DNA of 17,562 nt from an uncultured Eubacteriales bacterium (GCA_934447715.1 CAKSER010000034.1:1-17562); one strand, 5' to 3'; counted from the stretch's first letter, positions 6,785-13,812 are shown. Made by a program: numbers and translations. Notes: a model not told the origin generated them from the letters alone.

Positions 6785-8182
6785 ATGGACAACAAACTGA
6801 AAACAATGGATAAAATTGTTGCACTCTGCAAAACAAGAGGCTTTGTATTTGCCGGATCCGAAATCTACGGCGGTCTTGCAAACACATGGGATTATGGGCC
6901 TCTCGGAGTGGAGCTGAAAAATAACATCAAGAAAGCATGGTGGAAAAAATTCGTTTCGCAGTCGAAATACAATGTCGGCCTCGATGCGGCTATTTTGATG
7001 AATCCGCAGACATGGGTTGCTTCCGGACATCTCGGCGGCTTTTCCGATCCTCTTATGGACTGCCGCGAATGCAAGGAAAGATTCCGTGCGGACAAGCTTA
7101 TTGAGGACTGGACAGAGGAAAACGGCGTAAAGCTTGAAAAGCCGATTGATGCCTTTTCTCAGACAGAGATGAAGGAGTTTATCGAAAGCAACAACATCCC
7201 GTGCCCCTCCTGCGGAAAGCACAACTTTACCGATATCCGTCAGTTTAACCTCATGTTCAAGACCTTCCAGGGCGTAACGGAGGATGCAAAGAACACCGTT
7301 TATCTCCGCCCGGAAACCGCACAGGGAATCTTCGTTAACTTTGTAAACGTTCAGCGTACAACAAGAAAGAAGCTTCCGTTCGGTATCGGACAGATCGGAA
7401 AGTCATTCAGAAACGAGATTACTCCCGGTAACTTTATTTTCCGTGTCCGCGAGTTTGAGCAGATGGAGCTGGAGTTCTTCTGCAAGCCGGGAACCGATCT
7501 TGAATGGTTTGATTATTGGCGTTCCTTCTGCCGCGACTGGCTGCTTTCTCTCGGGCTGAAGGAGGAGAACCTCAGACTCCGCGACCATTCTCCGGAGGAG
7601 CTTTGCTTCTATTCAAAGGCAACAACCGATTTCGAGTTCCTGTTCCCGTTCGGATGGGGAGAGCTCTGGGGAATTGCCGACAGAACCGATTACGACCTTA
7701 CCCAGCACCAGAACACATCGTCAAAGGATCTTACATATTTCGATCCGGAGACAAACGAGCATTATATTCCGTATGTCATCGAGCCGTCGCTCGGTGTTGA
7801 AAGATCCTTCCTCGCCTTCCTTGTTGATGCATATGACGAGGAGCAGATTGCAGAAGGAGACACACGCGTTGTCCTTCACTTCCACCCGGCTCTTGCTCCG
7901 GTCAAGGCTGCAATTCTTCCGCTTTCGAAGAAGCTTTCTGAGGAGGCAGGTGCGGTTTATGAGGAGCTTGCTTCCGAATTCAATGTTGAATTTGATGAGG
8001 CCGGTTCTATCGGAAAGAGATATCGCAGACAGGATGAGATCGGTACTCCGTTCTGCATCACATACGACTTTGACTCGAAAGAGGACGGCTGCGTAACCGT
8101 TCGCGACAGAGATACAATGGAGCAGGTCAGACTTCCGATATCCGAGCTTAAAGCCTACATCGCAGAAAAAATTAAATTCTGA
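6785..8182 (+). CDS. glyQS: Glycyl-tRNA synthetase, homodimeric (alpha2) class II type
   Basis: 465 residues, charging tRNA-Gly with glycine. The N-terminal CKTRGFVFAGSEIYGG and TWDYGPLGVELKNN are typical of the single-chain type. Four cysteines in two CxxC pairs (93/96 and 140/143) form a likely zinc-binding insertion. Class II motif 2 is visible at FRNEITPG (about 208-215) with REFEQMELEFF after it, and motif 3 at SLGVERSFLAFLVDAY. The C-terminal anticodon-binding domain starts near HFHPALAPVKAA. The ATG at 6785 has AGGAG 12 bases upstream, slightly far, and no better in-frame start exists. No T-box leader is visible before it or in the 5' region of the LCP gene, so it is probably co-transcribed with LCP. 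A perfect terminator follows. Confidence 0.96.
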   Translation: MDNKLKTMDKIVALCKTRGFVFAGSEIYGGLANTWDYGPLGVELKNNIKKAWWKKFVSQSKYNVGLDAAILMNPQTWVASGHLGGFSDPLMDCRECKERFRADKLIEDWTEENGVKLEKPIDAFSQTEMKEFIESNNIPCPSCGKHNFTDIRQFNLMFKTFQGVTEDAKNTVYLRPETAQGIFVNFVNVQRTTRKKLPFGIGQIGKSFRNEITPGNFIFRVREFEQMELEFFCKPGTDLEWFDYWRSFCRDWLLSLGLKEENLRLRDHSPEELCFYSKATTDFEFLFPFGWGELWGIADRTDYDLTQHQNTSSKDLTYFDPETNEHYIPYVIEPSLGVERSFLAFLVDAYDEEQIAEGDTRVVLHFHPALAPVKAAILPLSKKLSEEAGAVYEELASEFNVEFDEAGSIGKRYRRQDEIGTPFCITYDFDSKEDGCVTVRDRDTMEQVRLPISELKAYIAEKIKF

Positions 8183-8195
8183 TTTGAAAATTATT

Positions 8196-8238
8196 AAATC
8201 CATGCAGAGAGAGATAAAATTTCTGCATGGATTTTTTT
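8196..8238 (+). terminator. Intrinsic terminator after glyQS
   Basis: A perfect 13-bp stem, AAATCCATGCAGA (8196-8208) with TCTGCATGGATTT (8222-8234), closes a 13-base loop. It is followed by a T run through 8238. Confidence 0.92.
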
Positions 8239-8307
8239 CACATTATCGCATTTTCGGAATAAACTGATAAAAACAAACCGATAATTCTCTTGCGGAGGAT
8301 TTATTTT

Positions 8308-8835
8308 ATGAATTTTGAATGTGATGTCAGTGTAAAGAAGCCGTATCCGCCGATAATGGTCAGCGGCGAGAATCAAAGATATGCCGGGATTCTGATGCGC
8401 CTTTATGCCGGGCGCTGCAGCGAGCTTACGACGGTGGATCAATACATTTATCAGAATATCGTACTTGGGGACAAAAAACGCGATATTGCGTCGGTAATCG
8501 AGTGTATTGCGATTGTCGAAATGAGGCATTTCAAGATGTTGGGGGAGCTTATCCGCCTGCTCGGAGTAAACCCCAAAATCATGGCGCCGTCGGGAAACAG
8601 GAGGGGCAGCTACTGGTCGGGTGAATATGTAAGCTATCAGAAGGATCTGAATTCTGTTTCGCTTTGTGATATTCTTCAGACCGATCTTGAAAGCGAAAAA
8701 TATGCAATAAAGGATTACACAAACGCAATTGCCCAGATTGAGGATATTTATATTCAGGATGTGCTTGAAAGAATTATTGTCGATGAAAAGCATCATGTTG
8801 AAATATTCGAAGGGTTGATTCTTTCTGAATGCTGA
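8308..8835 (+). CDS. Ferritin-like (rubrerythrin/bacterioferritin-type) diiron protein
   Basis: 175 residues from ATG 8308, with GGAGG nine bases upstream; a TTG at 8290 is open but overlaps that ribosome site. The four-helix diiron pattern is complete: Glu39 (SELTTVDQY), Glu71-x-x-His74 (EMRHF), Glu128 or Glu130 (DLESEKY) and Glu160-x-x-His163 (EKHHVEIFE). The family includes small clostridial ferritin-like proteins related to rubrerythrin and manganese catalase, usually linked to handling oxygen, peroxide or iron. There is no rubredoxin-type CxxC domain, so this is not a classical rubrerythrin. The PYPPIMV segment near the N-terminus is shared with this small ferritin-like group. It is a single-gene unit with its own terminator, and no clear promoter was recognised in the 69 bases upstream. 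The exact activity is not known. Confidence 0.82.
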   Translation: MNFECDVSVKKPYPPIMVSGENQRYAGILMRLYAGRCSELTTVDQYIYQNIVLGDKKRDIASVIECIAIVEMRHFKMLGELIRLLGVNPKIMAPSGNRRGSYWSGEYVSYQKDLNSVSLCDILQTDLESEKYAIKDYTNAIAQIEDIYIQDVLERIIVDEKHHVEIFEGLILSEC

Positions 8836-8872
8836 TGGCATAACGATTATATACTAAAGAGATAAAATACAA

Positions 8873-8915
8873 ATTGCCAATCGGTAAAGCAAATCCGCCG
8901 ATTGGTAATTTTTAT
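8873..8915 (+). terminator. Intrinsic terminator after the ferritin-like gene
   Basis: AAATTGCCAATCGG (8873-8886) pairs with CCGATTGGTAATTT (8900-8913), with one G-T wobble. The stem closes a 13-base loop and is followed by a run of T. Confidence 0.88.
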
Positions 8916-8954
8916 ATTGAAATTATTTTTTACAGATAAAACAATAAAATTCTA

Positions 8955-8983
8955 TTGACAATATGTGTTTTATCACATATAAT
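8955..8983 (+). promoter_or_regulatory. Consensus sigma-A promoter of the toxin-antitoxin operon
   Basis: TTGACA (8955-8960) and TATAAT (8978-8983) match consensus exactly with a 17-base spacer, so strong basal transcription starting near 8990 is expected. Such a promoter usually needs a repressor; a palindrome lies across its spacer and -10 box. Confidence 0.88.
8961..8980 (+). promoter_or_regulatory. Candidate operator palindrome in the toxin-antitoxin promoter
   Basis: ATATGTG (8961-8967) and CACATAT (8974-8980) form a perfect 7-bp inverted repeat with a six-base centre. It covers the promoter spacer and the first half of the -10 box. An HTH antitoxin dimer bound here would block RNA polymerase, the usual autoregulation of HigA-type antitoxins. 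This is inferred from position and symmetry only. Confidence 0.55.
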
Positions 8984-9016
8984 GTAGGTAAAGGCAGGAT
9001 AAAGGAGCTGGTTAAA

Positions 9017-9346
9017 CTGTTTGAGGTTGAATATTATGAAAAAAGCGACGGTACATATCCGGCTGAGGAATTTATTCTTTCACAAGATATAAAAATGCAG
9101 ACGAAATTGTTTCGTTTGCTTGAATTACTCGAATTGAAAGGGAACGAATTGCGTGAACCGTATTCAAAATTTCTTTCGGACGGAATTTTTGAAATTCGAG
9201 CAATTCAGGGGAATAATATAACGAGAGTCTTGTATTTTTTCGTAATAGGTAAAAAAATCATATTGACAAACGGTTTTGTTAAGAAAACGCAAAAGACCCA
9301 AGAAAGTGTAATTGAACTTGCAAAAAAAATACCGTGCAGATTATGA
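9017..9346 (+). CDS. HigB/RelE-superfamily toxin (phage Gp49-like), probable CTG start
   Basis: 109 residues from a CTG at 9017. The family (DUF891, Gp49-like HigB toxins) comprises ribosome-dependent mRNA interferases of about 100-115 residues. Family features are the start (M)FEVEYYE, AEEFI, LREPYSKFL (45-53), GIFEIR (56-61), RVLYFF (70-75) and NGFVKKTQKT (85-94). The frame is open back to ATG 8963, but that codon lies inside the promoter and upstream of the predicted transcription start. CTG 9017 has AAAGGAG (9001-9007) nine bases upstream and matches the usual N-terminus, and no ATG, GTG or TTG is in frame nearby. A weak start codon could keep toxin levels low. The antitoxin follows after 21 bases. 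The region is visibly AT-richer than its neighbours, in keeping with a mobile module. Confidence 0.82.
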   Translation: MFEVEYYEKSDGTYPAEEFILSQDIKMQTKLFRLLELLELKGNELREPYSKFLSDGIFEIRAIQGNNITRVLYFFVIGKKIILTNGFVKKTQKTQESVIELAKKIPCRL

Positions 9347-9367
9347 GCTCAGAAAGGAGAATTTGTA

Positions 9368-9655
9368 ATGGGAAAGAACTTCAGAGTAACATTGAACGAG
9401 CAGTTGAAAAATCCTGAATTCAAGAAAGAATGGGATGCTCTTGAGCCGGAATATCAGATTATCAAGGCCATGCTTGATGCTCGCAGCGAAAGGTCGATAA
9501 CACAAAAGCAGCTTGCTGATATTACGGGAATTCCGCAGGCTGATATCAGCAGAATTGAAAACGGCAACGCCAATCCTTCTTTAAAAACCCTGCAAAGACT
9601 TGCCGACGGAATGGGAATGAAGCTTAAGCTTGAATTTGTTCCTGCAAACAGATAA
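9368..9655 (+). CDS. HigA/XRE-family helix-turn-helix antitoxin
   Basis: 95 residues. An N-terminal extension (1-40) is followed by a Cro/C1-type helix-turn-helix: TQKQLADITGIPQADISRIENG (45-66), then NPSLKTLQRLADGMGMKLKLEF. It should bind and neutralise the upstream toxin and repress the shared promoter, the normal role of HigA-type antitoxins encoded after their toxin. AAAGGAG lies eight bases before the ATG, a stronger start than that proposed for the toxin, so antitoxin is likely made in excess. The inverted repeat in the promoter is the likely binding site (inference). A terminator follows at 9685. Confidence 0.88.
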   Translation: MGKNFRVTLNEQLKNPEFKKEWDALEPEYQIIKAMLDARSERSITQKQLADITGIPQADISRIENGNANPSLKTLQRLADGMGMKLKLEFVPANR

Positions 9656-9684
9656 ACCCGAATTGAAAGAGTAAAAATTCATTT

Positions 9685-9717
9685 AAACCGGTATGGCACA
9701 ATGCTTACCGGTTTTTT
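9685..9717 (+). terminator. Intrinsic terminator after the toxin-antitoxin operon
   Basis: AAACCGGTA (9685-9693) pairs with TACCGGTTT (9706-9714). An inner GCA/TGC pair lies in the loop and a run of six T follows. Confidence 0.88.
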
Positions 9718-9740
9718 GCCGTACATTTTTTAAAAAACAA

Positions 9741-9769
9741 TTGAAAAAAGTATAATAATATGATATACT
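9741..9769 (+). promoter_or_regulatory. Sigma-A-type promoter of the metal ABC transporter genes
   Basis: TTGAAA (9741-9746) and TATACT (9764-9769) are 17 bases apart. The predicted transcription start near 9776 abuts a Fur-family-like palindrome. Confidence 0.7.
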
Positions 9770-9775
9770 GTACTT

Positions 9776-9798
9776 AATTTGAAAACCATTATCAAATT
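9776..9798 (+). promoter_or_regulatory. Fur/Zur-family-like operator box before the metal transporter
   Basis: The core TGAAAACCATTATCA (9780-9794) matches the Fur-family consensus TGATAATnATTATCA at 12 of 14 fixed positions. It lies within a longer repeat, AATTTGA (9776-9782) with TCAAATT (9792-9798). It sits at the predicted transcription start, where a metal-bound repressor would block transcription. Which family member (Fur, Zur or PerR) would bind is not decidable by eye. Confidence 0.6.
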
Positions 9799-9831
9799 CA
9801 ATGAATAAATTAGAAGAAAAGTGAAGAAAAA

Positions 9832-10524
9832 ATGTCACTGATTGAATGCAAAAGCCTTAAGCTGTCATATGAAAACAATGTGGTAATAAATGATCTTAGC
9901 TTCAGCCTTGAAAAGGGAAGCTATCTTTGTATTGTCGGAGAAAACGGGTCGGGAAAGAGCACACTTATAAAAACCCTCCTCGGGCTTAAATTACCGGCAT
10001 CCGGAGAGATAATTTTCGGCGACGGACTAAAAAAGAACCAGATCGGCTATCTGCCGCAGAAAACCGAGCTGCAAAAAAGCTTTCCGGCAACCGCAGGAGA
10101 AATTGTAATGTCCGGGCTTCTAAGCAAAAAGGGCTTGCTTTCCTTTTACACGCAAGCCGACAAAGCTGAGGCTCAAAAAAACATGGAGCTTCTTTCGGTT
10201 TTTGATCTTAAAAACAGAAGCTTCAAGGAGCTTTCGGGCGGACAGCAGCAAAGAGTGCTGCTTGCAAGAGCACTTTGCGCAGCAGACAGACTGCTGCTTC
10301 TTGACGAACCGGTAGCAGGTCTTGATCCGGTTGCGACAAGCGATATGTACCGCATAATTAAGGATATCAATGAAAACGGAATGACCGTAATTATGGTTTC
10401 GCACGATATAAATTCGGCTTTACGATACGCTACGCATATTCTTCATCTTCATAAATACAACGGATTTTTCGGAACTGTTGAGGAGTATAAAAAAAGCAAT
10501 CCATTCTGGAGGATGAGAAAATGA
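9832..10524 (+). CDS. Zinc/manganese-type ABC transporter ATP-binding protein (ZnuC-like)
   Basis: 230 residues, the cytoplasmic ATPase of a metal importer. Walker A is GENGSGKST (36-44), the Q-loop is Gln76 in YLPQKTEL, the signature is LSGGQQQ (134-140), Walker B is LLLLDEP (154-160) and the switch histidine is His191. The stretch around the Q-loop, and pairing with an ABC-3 permease, place it with ZnuC/MntB-type ATPases. The start at 9832 has only a weak GAAG-type ribosome site. Its stop overlaps the permease ATG (ATGA at 10521-10524), so the two are coupled. Metal specificity (Zn or Mn) cannot be told from this subunit. No periplasmic-type binding protein gene is adjacent. Confidence 0.88.
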   Translation: MSLIECKSLKLSYENNVVINDLSFSLEKGSYLCIVGENGSGKSTLIKTLLGLKLPASGEIIFGDGLKKNQIGYLPQKTELQKSFPATAGEIVMSGLLSKKGLLSFYTQADKAEAQKNMELLSVFDLKNRSFKELSGGQQQRVLLARALCAADRLLLLDEPVAGLDPVATSDMYRIIKDINENGMTVIMVSHDINSALRYATHILHLHKYNGFFGTVEEYKKSNPFWRMRK

Positions 10525-11354
10525 TCGAGGCTATAACTGCACTGTTTTCGCATCCGTTTATGATGCGTGCTCTAATTTGCGGAATATTGATTTCTGTGAC
10601 CTCCGCTCTGCTCGGCGTCAGCCTTGTTTTAAAGCGGTTTTCGATGATCGGAGACGGTCTTTCGCATGTAGGATTTGGCGCGCTGGCAATAGCTGCGGCG
10701 CTGAACCTTGCTCCTCTCGGAGTTGCGATTCCGACAGTCATTGTTGCCGCGTTCCTGCTTCTCAAGCTCAGCAGAACCCGGAGTATGGACGGAGATTCTG
10801 CCATTGCGCTTATTTCAACAAGCGCGCTTGCAATCGGCGTTGTTGCGGTCTCTGTTTCGGGCGGAGTAAATATCGATGTAAACAATTACATGTTCGGAAG
10901 CATTCTCGGTCTGTCGGAAAGTGACATGTGGCTCAGCATTATTCTTTCGGCTGTTGTAATTCCGCTTTTTGTTATCATGTACAACAGGATTTTCTCGATT
11001 GCATTCGACGAGGTATTTGCAACAGCTACAGGCACGCCGTCCGGGGTATACAATGCGGTAACCGCAATTCTTGCGGCGCTCACGATCGTACTCGGAATGC
11101 GGCTGATGGGAACGCTTCTTATATCGAGCCTTATCATATTTCCGCCGCTTACGTCGATGAGGGTATTCAAGAGCTTTAAGGGTGTTGTGATCTCGTCGGC
11201 AATAATCCCGGTTTTCAGCTTCTCGGTCGGGCTCATTTCATCATATCAGTTTAATTCACCGACCGGCGCAAGCGTTGTTATTGTAAATCTGATCCTGTTT
11301 TTGATCTTTACTGTCATTGGCTTTTTAAAGAAGAGGATAAATTCAGGCAGATGA
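10521..11354 (+). CDS. Zinc/manganese-type ABC transporter permease (ABC-3 family, ZnuB-like)
   Basis: 277 residues, highly hydrophobic with about eight to nine membrane segments, the usual size for the family. Conserved blocks include SVTSALLGVSLVLKRFSMIGDGLSHVGFG near the N-terminus, SIAFDEVFATATG in the middle (the cytoplasmic loop that contacts the ATPase) and LLISSLIIFPPLTSMRVFKS toward the end. It forms the membrane channel for the ATPase encoded immediately upstream (four-base ATGA overlap). A binding protein is needed for uptake and must be encoded elsewhere. A long-stem terminator follows at 11451. Confidence 0.9.
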   Translation: MIEAITALFSHPFMMRALICGILISVTSALLGVSLVLKRFSMIGDGLSHVGFGALAIAAALNLAPLGVAIPTVIVAAFLLLKLSRTRSMDGDSAIALISTSALAIGVVAVSVSGGVNIDVNNYMFGSILGLSESDMWLSIILSAVVIPLFVIMYNRIFSIAFDEVFATATGTPSGVYNAVTAILAALTIVLGMRLMGTLLISSLIIFPPLTSMRVFKSFKGVVISSAIIPVFSFSVGLISSYQFNSPTGASVVIVNLILFLIFTVIGFLKKRINSGR

Positions 11355-11450
11355 TTTTCCGGCTTGTGCGATCTGAAAAGCAGCTTTTATACAGGAGTGT
11401 CAATTCCTGATTTGCAGCTTCTTTTAAAGCCGGATGAAAAATGTCGGTTT

Positions 11451-11505
11451 AATCGGATTTTTAGCACTCGCACATGTCTGTGTGTTAAAAGTCCGATTTT
11501 CTTTT
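11451..11505 (+). terminator. Long-stem intrinsic terminator after the metal transporter
   Basis: About 17 bp of stem: AATCGGA-T-TTTTAGCAC (11451-11467) against GTGTTAAAA-G-TCCGATT (11482-11498), with two G-T wobbles. TTTTCTTTT follows. The left arm happens to contain the CIRCE half-site TTAGCACTC. Confidence 0.82.
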
Positions 11506-11621
11506 ATAGTTCTTTAAATCGTAATTTTTGCCCTTAAAAATTGTAAAACCGCTGTCAAAAGGCAGGCAGACAGGCAACTGTTGCGAAAATGTTAAATAAA
11601 TGTAAACTAATCAAAAAACTA

Positions 11622-11650
11622 TTGATTTTTACTGATTCCGGTTATATAAT
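11622..11650 (+). promoter_or_regulatory. Sigma-A-type promoter of groESL
   Basis: TTGATT (11622-11627) and TATAAT (11645-11650) are separated by 17 bases. The transcription start would be near 11657, at the left edge of CIRCE. Confidence 0.85.
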
Positions 11651-11658
11651 CATAACTG

Positions 11659-11685
11659 TTAGCACTTAGAGCGATTGAGTGCTAA
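11659..11685 (+). promoter_or_regulatory. CIRCE element (HrcA operator)
   Basis: TTAGCACTT-N9-GAGTGCTAA, one base from the consensus TTAGCACTC-N9-GAGTGCTAA. It lies at the predicted start of transcription and 41 bases before groES. HrcA bound here represses the operon until heat or unfolded protein load titrates GroEL. hrcA itself is not in the window. Confidence 0.96.
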
Positions 11686-11726
11686 CGTATAACAAAGATA
11701 ATAATACACATGGAGGTAATAATATT

Positions 11727-12014
11727 ATGACAATTAAACCGCTTTCAGACAGAGTTGTTATTAAGCTCGTAGAGGCTGAGGAAACAACAAAGAGCGGAAT
11801 CATTCTTGCAGGATCCGCAAAGGAAAAGCCGCAGGTTGCAGAGGTAGTTGCAATAGGCCCCGGCGAATACGATGATAACGGCAACCTCAAGCCGATGACA
11901 GTCAAGGTCGGCGATAAGGTAATTACAAGCAAATATTCCGGAACAGAAGTAAAATGCGACGGAGAAGAGTACACGATTGTAAGACAGGGCGACATTCTCG
12001 CTATCGTTGAATAA
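11727..12014 (+). CDS. groES: Co-chaperonin GroES (Hsp10)
   Basis: 95 residues, the normal GroES length. It forms the heptameric lid that closes the GroEL folding chamber in the cytoplasm. Recognisable parts are IKPLSDRVVIKLVEAEETTKSGIIL, which covers the N-terminal strand and the start of the mobile loop, the roof region VVAIGPGEYDDNG and the C-terminal GEEYTIVRQGDILAIVE. I place the start at ATG 11727, which has GGAGG ten bases upstream. The frame is open back to a GTG at 11679, but that lies inside CIRCE. The operon is controlled by the CIRCE element and promoter just upstream. groEL begins 27 bases after the stop. Confidence 0.97.
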   Translation: MTIKPLSDRVVIKLVEAEETTKSGIILAGSAKEKPQVAEVVAIGPGEYDDNGNLKPMTVKVGDKVITSKYSGTEVKCDGEEYTIVRQGDILAIVE

Positions 12015-12041
12015 TCTTTTAAATATCAGGGAGGATTTATT

Positions 12042-13673
12042 ATGGCTAAAGAATTGGCATATGGCACAGAAGCAAGAGAAGCCCTTTTAAGAGGCGTTGA
12101 TAAGCTTGCAAATACAGTAAAGATTACAATGGGCCCTAAGGGCAGAAACGTTGTTCTCGATAAGAAATACGGTGCACCGCTTATTATTAACGACGGTGTT
12201 TCGATTGCAAAGGAAATCGAGCTTGACGACTCGATGGAAAACATGGGTGCACAGCTTATAAGAGAGGTAGCCACAAAGACCAACGATGCAGCAGGTGACG
12301 GTACAACTACCGCAACACTTCTTGCACAGGTTATGGTAAGAGAGGGCATGAAGAACGTTACAGCCGGTGCAAACCCGATGGTTCTCCGCAAGGGTATGCA
12401 GAAGGCAGTTGACGTTGCAGTTAAGAAACTCAAGGACATTTCAAAGCCTGTAAACGGCTCTGACGATATCAAGAGAGTCGGAACAGTTTCCTCCGGCAAC
12501 GAGGTAATCGGCACTCTCATTGCAGATGCAATGGAAAAGGTTACAGCCGACGGCGTTATCACTGTTGAGGAATCCAAGTCTGCCGAGACATACTGCGAGG
12601 TTGTTGAGGGTATGCAGTTTGATCGCGGATATCTTTCTCCTTATATGGTTACCGATACAGAGAAGATGGAGGCTGTCATCGACGATGCTCTGATTCTTAT
12701 CACAGACAAGAAAATTTCGAACATTCAGGAGCTTCTTCCGCTTCTTGAAAAGATTGTTCAGTCAGGCAGAAAGCTTGTTATCATTGCCGATGATGTTGAG
12801 GGAGAGGCTCTTACAACACTTATTCTCAACAAGCTGAAGGGAACATTTACCTGTGTTGCTGTCAAGGCACCGGGCTTCGGCGACAGAAGAAAGGATATGC
12901 TCCGTGATATCGCAGTCCTTACTGGCGGTGAGGTAATTTCCGACGAGCTCGGTCTTGAGCTTAAGGATACAGGACTTGAGCAGCTCGGCAGAGCATCCCA
13001 GGTCAAGATCAACAAGGAGAACACAATTATTGTCGGCGGTGCCGGCGATTCCGAGGCTATAAAGGCAAGAGTTGCTCAGATCAAGGCTTCTATTGAGACT
13101 ACAACATCCGACTTTGACCGTGAGAAGCTTCAGGAAAGACTTGCAAAGCTTTCCGGCGGTGTTGCCGTTATCAAGGTAGGCGCTGCTACAGAAACAGAAA
13201 TGAAGGAAATGAAGCTCCGCATTGAGGACGCTTTAAACGCTACAAAGGCAGCTGTTGAGGAGGGAATCGTCGCAGGAGGCGGTGTTGCACTTCTCAATGT
13301 TGTTAAGGATGTCAAGGCGCTTGTTGCAACTCTCGAGGGAGATGAGAAGATCGGTGCACAGCTCATCTGCAAGTCTCTTGAGTACCCTGTAAGACAGATT
13401 GCAGAGAATGCAGGCTATGAGGGATCGGTTATAGTAAACCACATCCTCGAGTCCGACAAGATCGGATACGGCTTTGATGCATCTGTTGAGGAGTATGTTG
13501 ACATGGTTGACAGCGGAATCGTTGACCCGACAAAGGTTACACGTTCGGCTCTCCAGAACGCTTCCTCTATTGCAATGATGATCCTCACAACCGAGGCAGT
13601 TGTTGCCGACAAGAAGGAAGAGAATCCTGCACCGCAGGCTCCGATGGGCGGCGGAATGGGCGGTATGTATTAA
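12042..13673 (+). CDS. groEL: Chaperonin GroEL (Hsp60)
   Basis: 543 residues, the normal length. It is the tetradecameric ATP-driven folding chamber in the cytoplasm, also the likely titrant for HrcA. ATP-site motifs are MGPKGRNVVLD (30-40) and NDAAGDGTTTATLL (81-94), with the catalytic-region Asp86. The apical domain runs through YLSPYMVTDTEKMEA, APGFGDRRKDMLRDIAVLTGG and the DFDREKLQERLAKLSGGVAVI segment. GIVAGGGVALL closes the nucleotide site near residue 408. The C-terminus ends in the characteristic Gly-Met tail (MGGGMGGMY). GGAGG precedes the ATG. It is the second gene of the groESL operon, followed by a perfect terminator at 13700. Nothing unusual was seen. Confidence 0.98.
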   Translation: MAKELAYGTEAREALLRGVDKLANTVKITMGPKGRNVVLDKKYGAPLIINDGVSIAKEIELDDSMENMGAQLIREVATKTNDAAGDGTTTATLLAQVMVREGMKNVTAGANPMVLRKGMQKAVDVAVKKLKDISKPVNGSDDIKRVGTVSSGNEVIGTLIADAMEKVTADGVITVEESKSAETYCEVVEGMQFDRGYLSPYMVTDTEKMEAVIDDALILITDKKISNIQELLPLLEKIVQSGRKLVIIADDVEGEALTTLILNKLKGTFTCVAVKAPGFGDRRKDMLRDIAVLTGGEVISDELGLELKDTGLEQLGRASQVKINKENTIIVGGAGDSEAIKARVAQIKASIETTTSDFDREKLQERLAKLSGGVAVIKVGAATETEMKEMKLRIEDALNATKAAVEEGIVAGGGVALLNVVKDVKALVATLEGDEKIGAQLICKSLEYPVRQIAENAGYEGSVIVNHILESDKIGYGFDASVEEYVDMVDSGIVDPTKVTRSALQNASSIAMMILTTEAVVADKKEENPAPQAPMGGGMGGMY

Positions 13674-13699
13674 TCCGAATCCCAAAAAGAAAAATATTT

Positions 13700-13728
13700 A
13701 CCCGTGCAGCATTGCTGCACGGGTTTTT
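13700..13728 (+). terminator. Intrinsic terminator after groEL
   Basis: A perfect 11-bp stem, ACCCGTGCAGC with GCTGCACGGGT, closes a three-base loop. Five T follow. Confidence 0.92.
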
Positions 13729-13777
13729 GTGTCTTGTTTCCTTTTTCAGCCGTTTTTGGAGGAGCAAAAAAGTTTCG

Positions 13778-13812
13778 GGAAAAACAAAAAAGCGAAGACA
13801 AAGTCTTCGCTT
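13778..13812 (-). terminator. Intrinsic terminator of the minus-strand lipoprotein gene
   Basis: A perfect 10-bp stem, AAGCGAAGAC (13790-13799) with GTCTTCGCTT (13803-13812), has a three-base loop. On the minus strand it is followed by TTTTTTGTTTTT. It faces the groEL terminator, so the convergent units are insulated. Confidence 0.88.

Larger units (their letters stand above)
11355..11726 (+). other. Intergenic region between the metal permease and groES
   Basis: 372 bases with no supported gene. It holds a long terminator for the transporter (11451-11505), a small palindrome GCAAC-T-GTTGC (11574-11584) of unknown meaning, the groES promoter (11622-11650), CIRCE (11659-11685) and the groES ribosome site GGAGG (11712-11716). 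The first 95 bases after the permease contain a weak CAGGA/TCCTG hairpin and nothing else recognised. Confidence 0.7.

Noticed and set aside
8243..8270. TTATC...GATAA repeat upstream of the ferritin-like gene as a PerR/Fur box
   Set aside because: Only five bases pair over an 18-base gap and it does not match the 7-1-7 layout of Fur-family boxes.
8194..8841. 215-codon minus-strand frame opposite the ferritin-like gene
   Set aside because: It is the antisense shadow of a well-supported diiron protein, starts and ends in terminators, and its translation has no recognisable domain.
11679..11726. Upstream GTG start for groES
   Set aside because: The codon is inside CIRCE and would add 16 residues absent from GroES; ATG 11727 has the ribosome site.
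12026..12577. 183-codon minus-strand frame opposite groEL
   Set aside because: Low-complexity Ser/Thr-rich translation created by groEL codon usage on the other strand; groEL is certain.
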